64,000 nt of DNA from Erythrophleum ivorense (lineage: Eukaryota; Streptophyta; Magnoliopsida; Fabales; Fabaceae). The notes beneath the pieces are model-generated. The model did not search any database. It was not told where the DNA came from and was given only the letters and a program-made list of their open reading frames with translations. Location of the stretch: the NCBI GenBank assembly GCA_026724425.1, contig JAIUCV010000004.1, forward strand, positions 1,622,001 to 1,686,000, in the 5' to 3' direction. A program made the position numbers and the translations under genes. Shown here in pieces: positions 48,349 to 59,399 of the stretch. The first letter of the stretch is position 1. Every line of letters begins with the position of its first letter.

Positions 48349-49736
48349 AAATATATTGTATGAAATGGAAGGCAGGGTATGTCGGCATCCACATATGTTT
48401 TATTCCACCGACACAATTATTTTATCTTTTAATTTTTTCAAAAACTATTTTCAGTACATCCGGTACGGTGATTCCCCATTCTCCAGCTCAATAAATCACA
48501 TTATTAAAATAAAAATAAAAAAACAAAAAAACAAAAACAGAAAAAGCTCAAGAAATTAGCTTTCTCCATGTTAGGAAGAGGCTGATAGTGGAAAAGCAAT
48601 ACAAAGAGCCCATTACAGCAAACGTGAGACAGTGACAGAGCATCAATGGTTCTGAATGGGACAACAAAGTAGATTTACGCAATTTTATAGTAGTATATAA
48701 TTATTTTTAAAGTTATAAATATCAATATAACAAATTATTTTTTTTAAATCATTATCATGTGGAAAATCAATGTTATGGCATACTCACGTATCATAGGGTT
48801 GAAAATTGAATCTCCTTGTAGGGCTGCAATGTAAATTTACCATGATACTATTGAAATCATTTCAAGACAAGTTTGCTAGGGCAAGTTTGCTAGTGCAAGG
48901 GAAAATTATATAAAATGTCTATTTTATCTTTTTAATTATTATTCAATTATTAAAACTAAGGGCATTCAAGCCATTTTCTATCCCTAAAATCACCTTTTTC
49001 CTACTAAAACATGTTAATATTATCATTAATACTAAAATACAAGTTTTAGCTTGTATAAAAATTTCCATGACTATAAATTCAGTTGTAGGGGTAAATCATG
49101 CCCCGTTTAAGATCCCCCCTCCCATGATACATGGAGTCACCGGCCTAAAGTTACTCTTAAGTTCTGAGTATGCCAGTTTGTGATAAAGATAAGACAAACG
49201 AACACAAACCCAAAGAATTTCAACCATAAGATAGTAGACAGACACCACTTGGACCAAACTAGCATTTTTCTTCGATAGACTAAACTCATAAATAAGAAAT
49301 ACAATTAACATAGTAAAGTTTTTTAAATCATATATCACACTCATCCGTTAATGTGTTTATGCAATCACTCCCTATCCAAGAAGTTTTCACCGAAGTTGGG
49401 AAATGTGAACACTCACATGGGACATACATTAATATAGACATAATAATACAACAAAATCTAAACTATTCCTATATAATTTAGAATGTAGCATCATGTTTAA
49501 TAAGATTTTTTTTTTCTTTTTTGGGAAGTGTCCGTCTCTAAGGCACCAAACCAAATGCAAGCTTAGCTATTGGGCCAAAAAGTAGTCCAGATTCGTATAT
49601 ACAACTCATCAGAAAGAGGCAAATTTCTAGCATTTCGAATTTATACTCCAATTAAACAAACACACAATTATCAACCCTTAGAAATCCCACACTCTGTACC
49701 AAAATAATAATTCAAGAGAGAGAAAGCAGTTCAAAA

Positions 49737-49772
<36 letters not shown>

Positions 49773-51518
49773 TCCCTACTTGTAGTGTGTAGGGGAAATT
49801 GCCAGGAAGTACACTTTGGTTCTGCTTCTATCAATATTTGAGTCCACCCAATTTGCCCATGTTTTGAGACCCCTCTCCATTGCTTGCAAACGATCCATGT
49901 CTGGATAGTATTTGCCTCCTAATTCTATGTAATCCCACCTGAGCTTACCAATCCAAAAACCATATTACTTTAAAAATTTGAAAAATTAATTGAAAAACAT
50001 AAAAGCAAACCCATATTTTCTTTTCTTTCTTTTTGGATTTTGATATTCGATGAAGTTTATAATTTTTAAGTGTTTACAGTTAAATTGTTCAGCAAAAACA
50101 TATTAAATAAATATCTTTTTACAGTTTAATACCACACAATTAAATGTTTCAAAAAAATTAATTAAAACCTGATATTATATATATATATATATATAACTAA
50201 ACGTTAGTCTTTTTTTCTTTCTTTTCGGTTATTTTCATTAAAGAATCTTTCAAGAGGAGGAGATTGCATACCCTTGTAAAGATCCTTCATGACTCCACCA
50301 ATGTCCTGAGTTGAACGATAGCACGTCAGCGCTCCTCCATGCGTCACCATTCCCATCTACCTCCTCCAACCTCAGAATTCTCTTTCCTTGGACAACATCA
50401 ACTTCAACCAAATAAGGGGCTCTGTAAAATGAAATGGTCACACCATAGTCCTGCATATACCATATCAAAACCCAATTCCGATTAATACCTCTTTGCAGCT
50501 GTAAAACGCTTTTTTCATAGTCTACTTTCTACAGACAAAAGCATGAGGTTTAGTCATTAGTGTATTGCAGTTTGCACCAACTAGCCAAACGTAATGGTTG
50601 ACAGTGCTTATGGGTCCCTCTTCACAAGCAACTTTCCCAACAGATACTTTGTCCTATTGAACATACCTTGACCCCAGCCCTCATTTTGAATAAAGCTTAA
50701 CAAAGAGGGAAAATAACTATTTAGCTGCTGTAAAATCTACACAATTCTTACTCTCCTCAGTCATTTAAACAAAAATGTAAACCTAAGAAAGAAATGGGTC
50801 ATTGAAAGTATGCCTAAATCTTGCAGGGAATGAAGATTTTTAATTTCTGTAATTGTTGCTCGGAAATCAGACTCACCAAGAATCTGAAGGTGGAGAGTGG
50901 TTCTCCTCTGACCAATTGCGTTTGTGTTCCAGGTGCTGAAGCATATATCATACAAATCAAAGACTCCCACTGGTTGCGCCCCAGAGAATCACCCACAAAC
51001 ATCACAGTTTTCCCCCTCATGTTGAGCAGAAAATCAACACCGTTGAACCTACCATGAAAATGCTACAAAACCTTTCAGGCTATACATATAACGAGATTAT
51101 ACACTAAGATTATGCAAATTTCGCACAAGACGCGGTAAGATTCAACTCAAATCCTCTGGATTCTACTGTTATGGTACCTTGGGAGCTCACAATTGAGAGG
51201 CCTCCATCGGTATTTGAGGTAATCCGAATCTGGGCGACCGTACATTTGGCAATTGAATTCTGGGTCTATAATCGGACAGCTAGAAGGTTGGTAAAGTGGG
51301 TATGTATCATCGCGAACCCAAGTGCCGACGAACAGTGCGCAAGTGGTTTGGTTGGCTTGGATCATTGGTCTGTGATGGTGGAAGTGGCTATGGTGGTTCC
51401 TCAAGCTCAGTAGTAGAGCAGAAGAGACTGGTCGGCATTGAAATAAAACTAGGAAAAGAAGAGGGGAAAATGTAGCTAAAACGCAAGAAGAAGAAGATTG
51501 AGAGGGAAGAAGGGCCAT
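46970..51518 (-). CDS. Trichome birefringence-like protein (TBL/DUF231 family, TBL45-like)
   Basis: Golgi-resident, plant-specific family whose characterised members O-acetylate wall polysaccharides. Exons: 51518-51178, 51048-50877, 50450-50272, 49938-49780, 47294-46970; 391 aa. A hydrophobic signal-anchor lies at about 12-37, followed by a His-rich linker. The TBL domain starts with CALFVGTWVRDDTYPLY (60-76) and CQMYGRPDSDYLKYRW. The catalytic-type GDS motif is at 133-135 (VMFVGDSLGRNQWESL) and the second signature DCSH at 368-371 (DxxH). The ATG at 51518 is preferred over 51668 because it precedes the signal-anchor directly. Intron 4 is 2,485 bp. The position between AP2C and PHF5A matches Arabidopsis TBL45 (At2g30010, from memory), so that orthology is likely but inferred. 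Confidence 0.93.
48307..48348. repeat. (TA)n(GT)n microsatellite in TBL intron 4
   Basis: About 24 bp of TA followed by about 18 bp of GT. Confidence 0.9.
49737..49772. repeat. (GT)n(GA)n microsatellite next to the TBL exon 4 donor
   Basis: On the transcript strand the intron begins GTAGGGAC and runs at once into (TC)n then (AC)n. The repeat starts only 8 nt inside the intron (exon end 49780). Confidence 0.9.
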
Positions 51519-51829
51519 TGCATTGCAGAATCTAACAGAGAGAAAACAGAACGCCCCAAAAGGCACAAAGGGATACTGCGAGTGCCTTGAAATATAAAAG
51601 AGTTTTGATGTGTATAGAAAACCTGGCGAGAAGAATGAATAGTGGAGGTTTTGTTTGGATGTGTGCATGTGAAGGTAGTCACGTGGGTTAAAAATGGCTT
51701 TGGAATTTGGATGGTGGTGAAGTCTGCGGTTTGGGTTCTAGGGTTAAATGAATCAAAGTTCAAGCCTGAAACAGACGGTTCTTACATATTGTTTTGGATC
51801 TGTCCACATATGAACATTGAATAACGGAA

Positions 51830-52090
51830 GTTTTTCCTTTTTGTCAAAAAGGCACTCGCTTTTCATAGCAGATGGGAGATATTTTAAAGGGGAAGCAGGT
51901 TGTGAAATTTACAGTGAAAAGAGGGCCATTGGGAGAGAGAAGGGCCAGTTTGGATTAAAAAAGTATTTTTGAGGGAAAAAAAGAGTAATACCAAGAATGA
52001 GACATAATTTGCATCTTTTGAAATGTGAATTTAGTAAAACATCTTTAAAATAAGAAAGAGTGATACAGAGAATAGGAGTATACAGTCACG
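51830..52090. other. TBL upstream flank, no gene seen
   Basis: Probable TBL promoter region; a TATA-like TTTTATATTT lies on the minus strand near 51590-51600, within about 85 bp of the ATG. Nothing else recognised. Confidence 0.4.
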
Positions 52091-52386
52091 TATGGTTCTG
52101 TTTTTGTTTTATTATTTTTAAAATTATTGTTTCTTAAAATAAATTTTAAAAATAAAAAAATTTATTTGAATCATTATTTTAATTTTTTTTATTTTTTTAT
52201 TTTACAAAATAAAAGTTACAAAACACTTAAAATATATTTTGATTTTTTTGTGTTTCAAAGATAAAATTCTATTTTTTTGTTTTACAAAATAATTTATTAA
52301 AAATACATTATCAAATAAGTTTATTTATTTTTTAGTTCTTAAAAATAAAAAATTATTCTAAAAATAAGATACCAAATAGGACCATA
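52091..52386. mobile_element. MITE family A copy 2
   Basis: Aligns along most of its length with 3870-4189: shared order TTTGAATCATTATTTT, GTTACAAAACACTTAAAA, TTTTGTTTTACAAAA, ATTAAAAATACATTATCAAA and AAAAATTATTCT. The ends TATGGTTCTG and AGGACCATA are diverged from the GGCCTGTTTG ends of copy 1. Confidence 0.65.
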
Positions 52387-53239
52387 ATTTTTTTTCATCA
52401 ACTCATTTTTTTTATCTTTCTCACTTTAAGGAACTTTACAGTATTTATATTTCAAAAGATCCAGATTCATATGAGACCACTTTTTTTTTTAATCTACTCT
52501 TTTTTTTTCTTTTTTACTTCAAAGATATTTTATAGACATAACATTTTAAGTATTCAAACTCTCAACAAAAATGATGTTGGTTTGTTTTAAATTAAATAAA
52601 CTGCATTTATTTTTTAAAAATAATTGATCAATTTATATTTAATGTTTTTATTTTAAAAATTATACTCAACTCTCTTTCAATTTAATTTTTTATTAATAAA
52701 ATTGACTTTTTTTACACAATATGAGCTTTTTAAGAAAATAAAATTATTAATTATTTTTATTTTTAAATTAAAAATAAAATTACATTTCATGGTAAAATTT
52801 AACATTAACTTTGCTGGTTGTACTATTATATTAAAATAAAATTACAGTCTCGTATTATATAAAAAATTAAATTTTTGACAAAAAATAAATGAAAGAAAAC
52901 ATTTCAACTAAATATATATATATATATATATTTGGTCAACCAAATATATTTTTCAATTGGAAGAAAGCAAATATGCTAAGATAATGGAAGAAATTAGTAT
53001 TGATTTCAAATTGGGTATTTTGAAGAAATTATAAATGACTTCAGATGAAACTCCCTGAACTAGAATGTTTTGAGAGATAATAACCCCCCCCCCCCAAACA
53101 AAAAAAAACCCAAAAAAAAGTCAACATATTACGCTATCTTTACTGAAATGATGTGACTGAGTCAGTTTCTAAAATTTATTTACAATGTTTCGGAATCTTA
53201 TAAATATCATTTAAAATAATATAAAAAATTAAAAACTCT
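52387..53239. other. Intergenic, no gene seen
   Basis: AT-rich, with a (TA)n run at 52913-52931 and a C12 run at 53084-53095. Confidence 0.55.
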
Positions 53240-53730
53240 ATTTTTGTCCTTGGCAAGTGGAATTTTTATCAACTTGTCCTCTAATAAAATTATTTTTTTA
53301 ATTTAATTCTTTATAAATAAAAACTTTTTGAATTTAGTTTTTATAAAATTTCCTTATCAATTTATTTAAAATCTTACATATAAGTATTTTTTATTTTAAT
53401 TATTATTAAGTAAAAATATTATTAATAATTTTCTTTTATCATAATAAAACTAATTATTAATTTTTTTATCAATCAACATATTATAAAAATAACAACCTAT
53501 AAAAAAACATGTTATATATCATCACATCTTTTAATTTCATTTACAATAAATTGATAGAAGAATATTATTAATGTTGATTTTATTTGTAAATGATCAAATT
53601 AAAAAATATTCATATGTAAAAAATTAAATTAAAAAAGCAATTCTATGATAGATCAAATTAAGAAATATGTAAATGACTAAATTAAAAAAACTACAATTTT
53701 ATGAGATATTAAATTTAAAAAATGTCCATG
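53240..53730. mobile_element. MITE family C copy 2
   Basis: Shares with 24036-24478 the centre AATTTCATTTACAATAAATT, GATAGAAGAATATTATTAAT and the arm motifs TCAAATTAAAAA and TTTATAAAATTTCCTTATCA. Arms are mirrored but more diverged than in copy 1. Confidence 0.55.
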
Positions 53731-54446
53731 AATGAGACACAGTCTTTAGTGGGACATTAAATATAACCTTTGACATTATAGACAATTTCAAGTGACAATG
53801 GGTCGAGGAATGAGGAAGCATCCCTAGCTGGTGTCGTTGTTGATAAGGGTGGGATCTCTTTAGATTTGGAAGCAAGAATCCTCCGTCCTCCCACCGGGAA
53901 AATGAGAATACTTGTTCTACCAGAGGACAAGTATTTGTTCGTTGCTTTTCTTCACCCCCGTTCATTCAAAATCCTTTCCTATCCTTTTTCAAAATTCTTG
54001 AAGAAACCCTAATTCTCAGTCATCTCCTTTATCATTATTACCTTCTATTTCTTACATCACCTTCAAATGCTACAGGGATTTTCTTTTTTTTCAGTAACTA
54101 GAGTAATTGTAGCTAGTCATATGAGTGTTTTCCTCTTCGTTAAAGTTTCATACTTTCATTTATTATTATTATTTTTTAAATTAGAGTCACCCTCATGACC
54201 GAAACAGAGTCATGAATCCTCTTTTAGTAATTAATTAATATATTGGTCCGGCAACAAATATTAAAAATAAAAATAATATCTATGTTATAAAAATAAAAGA
54301 ACATATATTTTGGCATGAGACAGAATAATTCATTAATAAATTTTAACACATAATTTAATAATTTGGGCTTTATTCTCTTACGAAGGGACAAGAAGAAGAA
54401 GAAAAATGGGGTTTGAAGCCCAATTGTGTAGCAGCTGAAGTCTCTT
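53731..54446. other. Flank downstream of the dioxygenase gene, no other gene seen
   Basis: A GC-richer patch at 53740-54070 contains an 88-codon minus-strand frame (53699-53965) without recognisable motifs. The dioxygenase 3'UTR probably lies within 54240-54446. Confidence 0.45.
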
Positions 54447-57400
54447 TCAACAGTGCTGATCAGTTTGGCTAAACCTAGAAAGTCCAACTTTAAAGCCGAT
54501 GGCTTTGATGTCTTGTTGGACTTGTGCCCTGAAATCACTGTAAGTAAAGGGCTTGTACTTAGAGCTCTCTATCACAACTTGTTCATCTGGGAACACAAAG
54601 TAACACACTGAGATCCTTTCTTTCTCTTTGTTTATCTTCACTCTGTGCGACGCACTCTTGTATCTGTCATCGCTTATGGCCTACATCAAAACAATTATCA
54701 AATTCATAGTACCCAAGAAATTGAAACAAAAAAAAAAAGGGTTGTTTCATGTTTGGCACTATAAATGATATCTGATATTTTCATTATATTGAATACGGAT
54801 TTACAGAAAATTTAAAATTATAATTGAAGAAATTAATAAAAATATAAAAAGGTACAGTACAGCAGAGTTAATCTCTTTATACATTGGCCAAAAATGAATT
54901 TACCCATGTAGGCTGCACTTTAATAGTTTGTTCCATTGCTACTTTAACTAGTCTTTGGTATATATTTTCAATCCTAATATCAACAAAGATTAAGCACATG
55001 AATATAAAATCGATGAATTATTTATTATTGAATGTAAATTTCGTTTATAACTTTTAACAATTTTATAATCTTTTAAGACTATAATTGGAATTAAGCTTAT
55101 ATATCCACTTAATCTCAATAGTAGTATCAACAAGAATCTAAAGAATGAACCTGCATCATGTCGCCAAGGTTGACAACGAAAGTGTTGGAAATGGGTGGAA
55201 CAGAGAGCCAGTGGTGATCTTTGAGGACCTCAAGTCCACACACACGATCATCTTGGTTCAGAATGGATAACACTGAGCTATCCGTATGAGCTTCCATTCC
55301 CCAACCAAAAGTATTAGCATTAGGGCTACGTGGATAGCGATACACGCGCACATTCCCCGTCTTCTCTGACACATACCACCTTGACTTCTCCATATTCAGA
55401 TCCAGCTTCTTCACCATCCCTTCGAATAGAGTTGTAGCAATTCTTGATAGGTGCTTCCCGTACTCTACTAGCACATCTCTTGTTAACCCCACACACACTC
55501 ACCACAAATTAATCAACTTCATCCACCAAATAAATGCACATATAACCAAAACGAAATCAATGCTTCATTACACCAACATATATACATATATATATATGTA
55601 TATATACACATATACGGTCAATATCTAGCTAGCTAGTGCCTATACTAGGAATTACGATGTTCTAAAATCACATTAGTAGGTTCGCTGAAACTCAAGGCTC
55701 AATCCATTAAAACAATCAAACTATTCATACAGAGCTCCCTATAAATATTCCAACCTGCTATTCAACTAGAAGGCCTTGACCTCTCTCTCTCTCTCTCTCT
55801 CTACAGATATATACACTTTGTACGACATTGCCTGTTCACAAGCTGGGAACAGTAAATATTTTTTTTCCCCATTTTTGTATGCTTTTTTTCCCCCCCAAAA
55901 AAAAAAAGAAGCTCTATTAATTATTGTTCTTGGAGACCCCCCTCAATTTCTTAGTTACCCGTTTAGATGTTTCTTGTTTGTAATAAGTTTTTGATTCTTT
56001 CATGCCACTGATCTCTTACTTTATACTTTGTAAGACCTATAAAAATTTTACCCTACTGAGGGTTAATTCTACTTGACCAGAAATCGGGACTGAATATAAA
56101 ACTATTCGGTAGATGTATATTTACTAATTAATTAGAGATAATAAAAGGGTTTTTTTTTTTCATCCTTTTCTACTTGAAAAAGGTAAAAATAAATTATTTC
56201 TTGAAATGATTTAACTTCTTTGCTAGTTCAAAAACTTAAATGAAATTACAACTTTTTGGGGGGGGGGGGGGGGAGGTTTATGCAACTACTAGTCTTAACA
56301 TGCATATATTGTCACAAAATTTTAAAAAAGTTTTATTTGTTTATTCACTGCATCGATCAATCAATTCAGCTGAGGTTATAAAGCAATTGAAATATAATAA
56401 TATTATTAGTTAACAGCGTTAATTATTATTTCTCTCAACACATATTATATTTATTATCACCGCTATTTTACTATATATCCCTTCCCATGTTATTTTTCTA
56501 TATTTAGTTTAAGGTGACACCCGATGAAGAAAATCTATTTTGTTTGTTCTTCATGCGTGTATGATGTGAAGTCTGATTTGGTAAGGGATCTTGAAAACAA
56601 GTATACAAATAAAAATAAAACATCAATACAAAAAACAAAAAAAAACACTTTATTGTTGATGATATTTTTAAGAGTAAATTATATAAATCTCTTTTGAACT
56701 TTGTTAAAATTATATTATTTTTTTATTTTTAAAATATATACAAACCCCTCTTAAAATAAAAATGACCTTATACTTTAATTCAATTTTAAATTTTTGATCA
56801 AAATTTTAAATCTTTTGACCGACATATCCAATTTTAAATGTTGCTCATCTTAGTTTATATATATTTTAAAAGTAGAGAGAAAGTTTATATAATTTTAACA
56901 AAATTTACGAGAAATTCGTATAATTTAACCAACTTTTAAATGATGAAACTTAGTTAATTAAATATTGTTTCGTGATATAATTGAAAAGGCAAAATAGTAA
57001 ATTTGATATGCAGACAAAATTGTATGGATTTAAAAATTTCTGTGCACATGGTTCTGCTTTCTTGACACTCATAAAAATGGGCCAACATCATCTCTTCTGG
57101 AGAGTTTGAGAATCAACATTAATGGATAAAAAATTTATTTATATAACTGTGCACAATTATAAACACAACAATAATGCTATCGCCATTAAAATGAGCTTGA
57201 AATTTCATGGAGAAATAATAAATACAAGAACTGCAGAGCTTTTGACCTTTTATATACGGAAATTGATGGGTTTGTACTTTATTTCAAAGTAATTTGGTGT
57301 GGCTTGAAAAAATTAGTAGTTAGTAGTTACGTGCTTGAAATATAGGAGAAGTTTTGGGATATTTACAGATTTATGCCCTTGATCAGCTAGCAAAATCCAA

Positions 57401-59192
57401 CTTGACTTTTACAATATACATAAAATACATTAGGTAACAATAAATTATATATATATATTAGAAAATTTAGATAAATGAATATTATATTCATTAACTGTTC
57501 AAAAATTAATTAATTTACGTGGTCTTCCAAAATTAGAACAATACTCATCTAAGCTCACAATATATATATATATATATATATATTAGATTATTGATTACTT
57601 ATAATTAATCTAACTATTACATAAATAGAATTATTGTGTATTTAACATGTGCAAGATATAGACGTACATGTTTACTTTTTTGTTTTGACAAATTAAATTC
57701 AAAAGTTTTCAACATGATTTATATAGATTTTCTTTAGTTTAATTTTTCGGACCAGAATCCTTTTCATCTAGGAACTAATTTTTTAGAATTAATTTAGGAA
57801 AAAGAAAAAAATAATAGAGTTAGATAATAACGATTTGAATAAATTTTGTATGTGTGTGTATATATATATATAATTTCTTCTTCTCTCTTCCATTCTCATC
57901 ACCCGAGATTTTTTGAGAACGGATTCTCTCCATTTTAGATGAAAAATGGAGTCATTTTGGCCAATTGTAAGCCATTCAATCCATCTAACAAGTTTCGAGC
58001 AATTTAACCCCATTGGCGGCATTTGGTCCAAAATTTTTAGAGTGTAATCTTTTGAAATTAAAATTTTTGGTCATATAATTAAAATTTTTATCTTTAGTAA
58101 AAAAATTTTATTTACCAAATGTTACTAAATACGATCAAACAACCCGAAATTTGTTGGATAAATCAGACAATTCATACTCAAAATACCAAAATATAGAGAA
58201 TCCGTTATCAGATTTCGCTGTTATAGACTGGTTTCATAATGAAAGAATCTCAACGAGACGAGATTGTCAAATCTAATTGTTGACAAAAATCACAAACCTA
58301 ATTGGACTAACAAATGTTGAATGAATGCAGACGCATTATTGCGTAACAAGCAGCAAGGGGTCGCTATCTCATAAAGTCACACATAGAAACCAAAGATACC
58401 CCAACGACCCACCAAAGAGACCCATCCCACTCCCTCATTCTACACAAAATAAACACAGGGTCGGCCAAGCCACCCCCAAAACAAACAACAAGATAGGGAT
58501 ATTACATAACAAACACACGCATAAACACCCTATAATAATTTTGATATTTTACTCCTCCCATTTATTTAATTATTATATCATAATCCAAGATGCTTTCTTC
58601 AGACATTCAAATGCTAAAGACAAAATATCATCATTTTCAATGCTATCTTACTCATTTTATTTTATTAATTCATCACCAAGATAATCTATCACAAAAGTGA
58701 ATAATAATATATCTTATTCTTAGTGATGTGCGCTTACCTGAAGGACTCAAGCAGAGGAAGTTGAGGGTGAAACTGGGAGAGTTGGCATAAAGGAACATTA
58801 AAACCTTCAACCAAATTGATGTTCTGAGGGCCTCCAGAGAGGGCAGTCCCAGATGGAGTTAGGGCAGGGGTGCCCCAAAAGTAACTAAAAGGGCTACTAT
58901 CGCATGAGGCTTGTTTGGACTCAAAGGACATGGAGAATAGCTGTTTGGCAAGGCGTTGAAGTTGGGTCAATAGGGTTAATGGAACTCCATGGTTGACCAA
59001 ACGGAATATTCCCCAATCCTTGCAAGCCTCCTCAAGCTTATCCATCTCATGGTTCAAGCATTGAAGATCTATCACTGGCACAGGATCCCAATCCCCATGG
59101 GTCGGGTCGATGTTTTCTTGCGGGTCCGGGTCCTCACCGTGGTGGCTTAGGTGGCGGAGAGCGGGAGGATAGGAGTCCAAGTTGCTCCTCAT
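54447..59192 (-). CDS. 2-oxoglutarate/Fe(II) dioxygenase, gibberellin 2-oxidase-like
   Basis: Soluble DOXC-class dioxygenase, probably acting on gibberellins or a related hormone. Exons: 59192-58738, 55478-55151, 54680-54447; 338 aa, typical of C20-type GA2ox proteins. The N-terminal DIOX_N region has PVPVIDLQ (37-44) and CKDWGIFRLVNHGVP (57-71). Iron ligands are H216 and D218 (MEAHTDSS) and H273 (SASHRV). The 2-oxoglutarate arginine is R283 in ERIS. VRVYRYPRS precedes the HxD motif, where many GA oxidases have NYYPPC. The ATG at 59192 follows a TATA box by about 65 bp. Intron 1 is 3,259 bp and contains a family B MITE. The exact substrate cannot be read from the sequence. GA 2-oxidation, which deactivates the hormone, is a family-based inference. 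Confidence 0.9.
55594..55607. repeat. TA-rich palindromic microsatellite in dioxygenase intron 1
   Basis: TATATA-type alternation around 55580-55612 (ACATATATACATATATATATATGTATATA, given here in outline), self-complementary over most of its length. Confidence 0.7.
55779..55802. repeat. (CT)n microsatellite in dioxygenase intron 1
   Basis: Uninterrupted CT run, GA on the transcript strand. Confidence 0.9.
56258..56273. repeat. G16 homopolymer in dioxygenase intron 1
   Basis: Sixteen consecutive G on the plus strand (C in the transcript). Confidence 0.95.
56672..56930. mobile_element. MITE family B copy inside dioxygenase intron 1
   Basis: Ends GAGTAAATTATATAAATCTC and GAAATTCGTATAATTTAACC, with ATACTTTAATTCAATTTTAA and TTTTTGATCAAAATTT in the middle. 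Same architecture as the three intergenic copies. Confidence 0.6.
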
Positions 59193-59213
59193 TTTAGAGA
59201 GAGAGAGAGAGAG
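59193..59213. repeat. (GA)n tract in the dioxygenase 5'UTR
   Basis: Reads CT-rich on the transcript strand, directly upstream of the ATG. Confidence 0.8.
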
Positions 59214-59249
59214 TGGGAGGTAGACGGTGGTCTCAAGGCTTTTGGGGCA

Positions 59250-59264
59250 ATGTTTTATAGGAGA
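59250..59264 (-). promoter_or_regulatory. TATA box of the dioxygenase gene
   Basis: Minus strand CTCCTATAAAACATTG, about 60-65 bp upstream of the ATG at 59192. Confidence 0.65.
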
Positions 59265-59399
59265 GTGTGGGTAGGGGACCAAGACTACTCCAAGGCGACA
59301 CGTGTCCATGTGGGCCCAATGGATCTACGAAAAGTTTCCCCCCTCTACATACTGCTTCACTGGATTGACGTTTGACGTCTGTCTCGTACTCAACAAAAG

